Assembly: GCA_025998675.1 (NCBI GenBank)
Contig: AP024673.1
Location: 1,763,221 to 1,827,220 of the forward strand
Origin: Fimbriimonadales bacterium
GTDB taxonomy: Bacteria; Armatimonadota; Fimbriimonadia; Fimbriimonadales; GBS-DC
Direction: 5' to 3'
DNA: 64,000 nt
The translations under genes were made by a program, and so were the position numbers. Position 1 is the first letter of the stretch; each line of letters begins with the position of its first letter. The notes beneath the pieces were generated by a model. That model did no database searches. It was not told where the DNA came from and saw only the letters and a program-made list of their open reading frames with translations. Positions 60,458 to 64,000 of the stretch are shown here, piece after piece.

Positions 60458-61983
60458 TGCGATTCCTCCTGTTTGGGTTCGCTCGCCCTGTGGGGCGCAC
60501 GCAACAGTTCCACGAATTCCGTAATCGTCGCTGCCGTCGTCAGACGACGGTTCAAGTCGGTTGTCTCGTCCACCAGCTGGCTCATGTCCAGGCGCACGGT
60601 CTGGTCGTCGGTGCGCAGCACGATGCGCTCCCAGTTGATACTTTCCACCTGCGCGGCGTAGCGCTGCACACACAGCCCGCGAATGGCGGCGCGGGTATCG
60701 CGCGGCGGGTTCTGCATCGCCAGGGCGACCGCTTCGGGGCTGACCAGCGTCTGCATCCGCCCCTGCTCGACCAGTGCGTAATACAGTCCCTCCGCAGGGT
60801 CTATATCATGATACGCTAAATCGAGGGCAATCATCGCAGGGTCGTCCAGTGGCACGCCCTCCGATTCGGCGAAGAGGCTCAGCAACTGGCGTTTGGCGAC
60901 CCAGTCCAGTCGATCGCCCAGCGCGTCGGGGTCGGTCTCCAGCAGGTTCAGGGTGGTCTCCCACTCGCGCAACACCCAGTCGGTTTCGGCGTCGCGCCCT
61001 GCGAAGTGGTGAGCGGCGGCGCTGAGGTAATAGCGTTGCACATCGATCGCGCTCCAGACGCCCTCGCTGGTGTCCACAAGCCACTTGCCATCGGGGTCGC
61101 GCGAGATGCGCTGGGCTGCGGCGACGGGGTCTATAAGAAACAGGTTCGCCGCCCAGCCTGTTTCCAGCAGGTCCAGCACGAGCGCAGTCGCGCCGACCTT
61201 GAGCGCGGTCGCATACTCGCTCATGTTTGCGTCGCCGCAGATGACATGCAGGCGTCGATAGGCGCGCATCTGCGCATGCGGCTCATCGCGGGTGTTGAAA
61301 ATCGGGCGGCGGTAGAGCGTCTCTACATTCATCGTGTCCATGTAGAAATCGGCGCGCTGGCTGATTTGATAGGGCACGCGCGGGTTCGGCGCCGACTCCA
61401 CGCCGACCTTGCCCGCGCCCGCGTAAATCATGCGCGTGGTCAGAAACGGCATCATCGTGGACGCCAGCGTATCGAACGGGATGTCGCGGCGGAGCGCGTA
61501 GCTCTCGTGCGCGCCGTAGCTGCTGCCGTGATAGTCGGTGTTGTTCTTGTAGAGCTTGACCGTCGCGCCGACGCGCTTCTGGTACGCCTGCGCACACGCC
61601 AGCAGGATCCGTTCACCCGCCTTGTCGTGCGCGATGAGGTCTAACAGGCGTCGGCACTCGGGCGTGGCGTATTCGGGGTGCGCGTGGTCGTTATACAGGC
61701 GCGCGCCGTTCGCCAGCACATGGTCGCTGCGCACCTCGCGCTCGGAGAGGCTAATCGGGTGTTCGCGCTCGATTTGCGCGTCGTTGGGATCAACGGCTAA
61801 ATGGTCCACACGGAAGCCGCGCATGTCGCGCCTTGGGTCTTCGAGCCGATAGTCCCAGCAGCCTTTCACGGCGGGGAACGGGCAGCTGCGCAGCACGCCG
61901 ACGGCTTCCATCACTTGGTCTGCGACGCCACGCCCCTCCACATACAGCCCGTATTCAGTTTCTATGCCTATCAGGCGGTTCAC
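60454..61983 (-). CDS. dop: Dop: Pup/UBact deamidase-depupylase
   Basis: A 509-residue carboxylate-amine-ligase-fold protein. GIETEYG (Mg-binding Glu8, Glu10), DPRRDMRGF (Asp53), NGARLYNDHAHPEYATPE, YKNNTDYHGSSYGAHESY and IFNTRDEPHA match Dop of Mycobacterium better than PafA. It would deamidate the tag's C-terminal Gln and remove tags from substrates. PafA ligase and the Mpa/ARC ATPase are not in the window. GTG 61983 follows a perfect TATAAT by six bases; longer upstream frames cross the divergent ZIP gene and are rejected. Confidence 0.9.
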   Translation of the reverse strand: MNRLIGIETEYGLYVEGRGVADQVMEAVGVLRSCPFPAVKGCWDYRLEDPRRDMRGFRVDHLAVDPNDAQIEREHPISLSEREVRSDHVLANGARLYNDHAHPEYATPECRRLLDLIAHDKAGERILLACAQAYQKRVGATVKLYKNNTDYHGSSYGAHESYALRRDIPFDTLASTMMPFLTTRMIYAGAGKVGVESAPNPRVPYQISQRADFYMDTMNVETLYRRPIFNTRDEPHAQMRAYRRLHVICGDANMSEYATALKVGATALVLDLLETGWAANLFLIDPVAAAQRISRDPDGKWLVDTSEGVWSAIDVQRYYLSAAAHHFAGRDAETDWVLREWETTLNLLETDPDALGDRLDWVAKRQLLSLFAESEGVPLDDPAMIALDLAYHDIDPAEGLYYALVEQGRMQTLVSPEAVALAMQNPPRDTRAAIRGLCVQRYAAQVESINWERIVLRTDDQTVRLDMSQLVDETTDLNRRLTTAATITEFVELLRAPHRASEPKQEESQ

Positions 61984-61989
61984 ACGGCA

Positions 61990-61995
61990 ATTATA
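61990..61995 (-). promoter_or_regulatory. Predicted -10 box of the leaderless dop-ubact-prcBA operon
   Basis: TATAAT, six bases (TGCCGT), then GTG. The divergent ZIP gene has its own box at 62026-62031, so the two promoters lie back to back within about 40 bases. Confidence 0.6.
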
Positions 61996-62025
61996 CTCCA
62001 ATTCGCGTCCAGTGGGCGCGGCAGG

Positions 62026-62031
62026 TACAAT
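62026..62031 (+). promoter_or_regulatory. Predicted -10 box of the leaderless ZIP transporter gene
   Basis: TACAAT with GTG codons four and seven bases downstream. The second (62039) fits the spacing seen at the other leaderless genes. Confidence 0.5.
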
Positions 62032-62038
62032 TCGCGTG

Positions 62039-62818
62039 GTGGAACTCCTCGAGAGCTGGATGCCCGCGCATCCCATCGCGCAGGGGCTGGTCGCAGGCGT
62101 GTTTATCGTGGCGTTGAACATGGCGGGCGCGCTGCTGGTGCTGTTGTTGCGCCAGCCGTCGGAGCGCGTGCTGGATACGCTGCTGGGTTTTGCCGCGGGC
62201 GTGATGCTGGCGGCGAGCTTCACAAGCCTCATTTTGCCTGCGATTGAGCGGGGCGGCGTCGTGCCTGCGCTGCTGGGCGTGGCGCTGGGCGCGCTGGCGA
62301 TGGACGCCGCCGACCACTTGATCCCGCACAAGCATCGCTTTATTGGGCGTGAAGGGCTGGATGGGCGTCGCATCCGCGCGGTGCTGCTGTTCGTGATTGC
62401 GATTACCCTGCACAACGCGCCTGAGGGGCTGGCGGTCGGCGTGGCGTTCGGCGGGGGGCACTTCCGCGAGGGCGTCTCACTGATGTTTGCTATCGGCGCG
62501 CAGAACATCCCCGAGGGCATGGCGGTTGCGTTCGCGGCGCTGGCGGCGGGGTTCGGCAGACGCTTCTACGCGGCGTTCGTGGGCGTGCGCTCAGGGCTGG
62601 TCGAGTTGCCGATGGCGGCGCTGGGCGCGACGCTGGTCTACTACCTCGCGCCGCTGGTACCCTATGCGATGGGCTTTGCGGCAGGCGCGATGCTCTATAT
62701 CATCAGCGACGAAATCGTGCCCGAAACCCACCGCAAGGGACACGAACGCTGGGCGACCTTCGGACTGATAGCGGGTCTCATTGTGATGCTCTTTCTCGAT
62801 GTCGCGCTGGAGGGGTAG
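62039..62818 (+). CDS. ZIP-family metal transporter
   Basis: A 259-residue protein with about eight membrane helices. The metal path is visible as ITLHNAPEGLAVGVAFGG (TM4, HNxPEG) and IGAQNIPEGMAVAFA (TM5, NxPEG), with a His-containing loop DHLIPHKHRF. ZIP proteins import zinc, iron or manganese into the cytoplasm, and this one resembles the GufA/ZupT branch. GTG 62039 is chosen from the promoter spacing; GTG 62036 is possible. Confidence 0.9.
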   Translation: MELLESWMPAHPIAQGLVAGVFIVALNMAGALLVLLLRQPSERVLDTLLGFAAGVMLAASFTSLILPAIERGGVVPALLGVALGALAMDAADHLIPHKHRFIGREGLDGRRIRAVLLFVIAITLHNAPEGLAVGVAFGGGHFREGVSLMFAIGAQNIPEGMAVAFAALAAGFGRRFYAAFVGVRSGLVELPMAALGATLVYYLAPLVPYAMGFAAGAMLYIISDEIVPETHRKGHERWATFGLIAGLIVMLFLDVALEG

Positions 62819-62938
62819 CGCCAATCAGTCTGACGTACTGGAAGCGCAGGTCGCTCAGTACACGATATCGCGCCTGCCGCAGGCAGTCTACAAGCGTTCC
62901 ACGAGCAGATGACTCGCCTTCTGGAAGAGCAGGCGTAA

Positions 62939-62961
62939 GGGGCAAGCGGTCGCCTTGCCCC
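62939..62961. terminator. Terminator-like hairpin after the isomerase gene
   Basis: GGGGCAAG pairs with CTTGCCCC around a short loop, 12 bases past the stop of the leftward isomerase gene. No T tract follows. The 62819-62938 stretch before it has a short open end reading QAFHEQMTRLLEEQA, perhaps a relic, but too short to assign. Confidence 0.5.
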
Positions 62962-62973
62962 CTATGCAACGCC

Positions 62974-64000
62974 TTACCCGCGTTCGAAGGCGGCGTCGAA
63001 CGCCACGCGCGACGGCTCAAAGTCGAGATGGCGCACAAACTGGCACGCCTCGCGCGCCCCGTGTTCCCGATCCATGCCGCTATCTTCCCACTCCACCGAG
63101 AGCGGACCCTGATAGCCAATCTCGTTGAGGGCGCGGATAATCTCCTCGAAGTCAATCGAGCCGCGTCCGGGCGAGCGGAAGTCCCAGTAGCGGCGCGAGT
63201 CGCCGAAGTTCAGATGCCCGCCAAACACACCCGACAGGCGCGGCGTGTCCGACCACCAGACATCCTTCACATGCATATGGAAGATACGGTCGCGGAACTG
63301 GCGGATGAACGCCACATAGTCCACGCCCTGATAGCCCAGGTGGCTGGGGTCGTAGTTGAAGCCGAAGCGCGGATGCCCGTTCACGGCCTGGATGGCGCGC
63401 TCCGCCGTCACGATGTCGTAGGCGATTTCCGTCGGGTGGACCTCCAGCGCGAAGTAGACATCCTCCTGCGCGAACACATCCAGGATGGGCTTCCAGCGTG
63501 CGGCGAAATCGGCGAAACCCTTTTCCACAAGGTCCGGTGGGTTGGGCGGGAACGAATAGAGATAGTACCAGATACTGCTTCCCGTGAAGCCGTTGACCAC
63601 CACGCGCGTCAGCTGGCGTTTCACCTCGTCGGGCGCAGTGTTAAAGAACTTGCGAGCGGCGCGGGCGGTGTGTTGCATCTCCTCCGCCGCGCGCTGGCGC
63701 ACGCCTTCGGGCGAGCCGTCGCCCCACACCCGCGGCGGCAGAATCGCCTTGTGCCGTTCGTCAATCTGGTCGCAGACGGCTTGCCCCACCAGGTGGTTGC
63801 TAATCGCGAAGCACTTCAAACCGTATCGCCCCAGAATCTCCCAGCGCGATTCGCAGTAGCCGTCCTGCGTGAGGGCTTTCTCGACATCGAAGTGGTCGCC
63901 CCAGCACGCCAACTCCAGTCCGTCGTAGCCGAATTCTTTCGCTTTTTGCGCCATCGTCTCAAGGGGCAAATCTGCCCACTGTCCCGTGAACAAGGTCACT
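62974..64000 (-). CDS. Sugar phosphate isomerase/epimerase-like TIM barrel (5' end outside window)
   Basis: At least 341 residues of an AP-endonuclease-2-type TIM barrel: [31 protein letters not shown] (metal-binding Glu/His), [22 protein letters not shown] and [13 protein letters not shown] (final Glu). This metal-site pattern is that of xylose isomerase-like epimerases acting on sugars or inositol derivatives. Homologues usually have a few residues before this point, so the true start probably lies just beyond the right edge. Substrate unknown. Confidence 0.85.
   Translation of the reverse strand, partial: VTLFTGQWADLPLETMAQKAKEFGYDGLELACWGDHFDVEKALTQDGYCESRWEILGRYGLKCFAISNHLVGQAVCDQIDERHKAILPPRVWGDGSPEGVRQRAAEEMQHTARAARKFFNTAPDEVKRQLTRVVVNGFTGSSIWYYLYSFPPNPPDLVEKGFADFAARWKPILDVFAQEDVYFALEVHPTEIAYDIVTAERAIQAVNGHPRFGFNYDPSHLGYQGVDYVAFIRQFRDRIFHMHVKDVWWSDTPRLSGVFGGHLNFGDSRRYWDFRSPGRGSIDFEEIIRALNEIGYQGPLSVEWEDSGMDREHGAREACQFVRHLDFEPSRVAFDAAFERG

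Noticed and set aside
60454-62520. A 688-codon version of Dop starting far upstream
   Set aside because: The extra N-terminus overlaps the divergent ZIP gene and lacks homology. GTG 61983 after TATAAT fits the conserved VNRLIGIETEYG start.
1-64000. A CRISPR array to go with the Csx2-like gene
   Set aside because: No regularly spaced direct repeats with unique spacers were seen. The repeated motifs present are inverted and dispersed.
1-64000. tRNA or rRNA genes
   Set aside because: I looked in the intergenic gaps and saw no cloverleaf-like GGTTCRA core with a matching acceptor stem. A dedicated tRNA search was not possible.

Overview
The window is a GC-rich bacterial chromosome segment carrying about 57 genes, with no rRNA, tRNA or CRISPR array that I could recognise. 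Lineage is inferred from a combination of traits. kdsB and a TamB-like protein point to a Gram-negative envelope. DUF1559-type pseudopilins, dockerin-like tails and a PEP-CTERM protein are also present. A ubiquitin-like protein of the UBact type sits with Dop and 20S proteasome genes. Together these suggest Armatimonadota (Fimbriimonadia-like), possibly a thermophile. No 16S gene is present to confirm this.

Layout. 0-5 kb: kdsB, an ApbE-like flavinyltransferase, a lipoprotein hydrolase, a membrane acyltransferase and argF, then a CARF-HEPN (Csx2-like) ribonuclease with no CRISPR locus nearby. 6-12 kb: a dockerin-tailed secreted protein, a pdhB-pdhC-cruF operon, an overlapping MNT/HEPN toxin-antitoxin pair, and lipA, which makes the cofactor that PdhC needs. 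12-17 kb: a 1,600-residue TamB-like gene that has absorbed palindromic repeats in frame. 17-28 kb: queuosine-precursor transporter, ABC ATPase-xerD, trxB operon, xylB, a family 5 uracil-DNA glycosylase, a phosphodiester glycosidase, a UbiD decarboxylase and secreted proteins.

29-37.5 kb is a lower-GC accessory island: a fragmented membrane transporter, then an operon read leftwards of a 1,154-residue methylase-nuclease, a NurA-like nuclease and a HerA-like ATPase. A sharply bounded block (about 30.2-33.55 kb) is full of single-base indels although the encoded motifs survive. This looks more like a consensus error than gene decay. 37.6-50 kb: a pyrophosphate-type phosphofructokinase, two HD-GYP-family proteins (one degenerate), a pseudopilin, thyX (frameshifted in an A7 run), an S74-tailed secreted protein, a tandem-HTH regulator, a CAP protein, recX and RNase Y. 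50-64 kb: a redoxin-cytochrome-copper protein, an FtsX-like permease, a PEP-CTERM protein, a UroD-like protein, a CCA/poly(A) nucleotidyltransferase, a split DNA methyltransferase, the dop-ubact-prcB-prcA operon, a ZIP transporter and a sugar isomerase.

Two genome-wide habits stand out. First, many genes start six or seven bases after a TATAAT-like box, which predicts leaderless mRNAs, often with GTG starts. Second, a family of about 155-230 bp elements has shared inverted ends (ATACCAAT...ATTGGTAT) and variable hairpin cores. It is dispersed between genes, with one core type also embedded in the TamB coding sequence.
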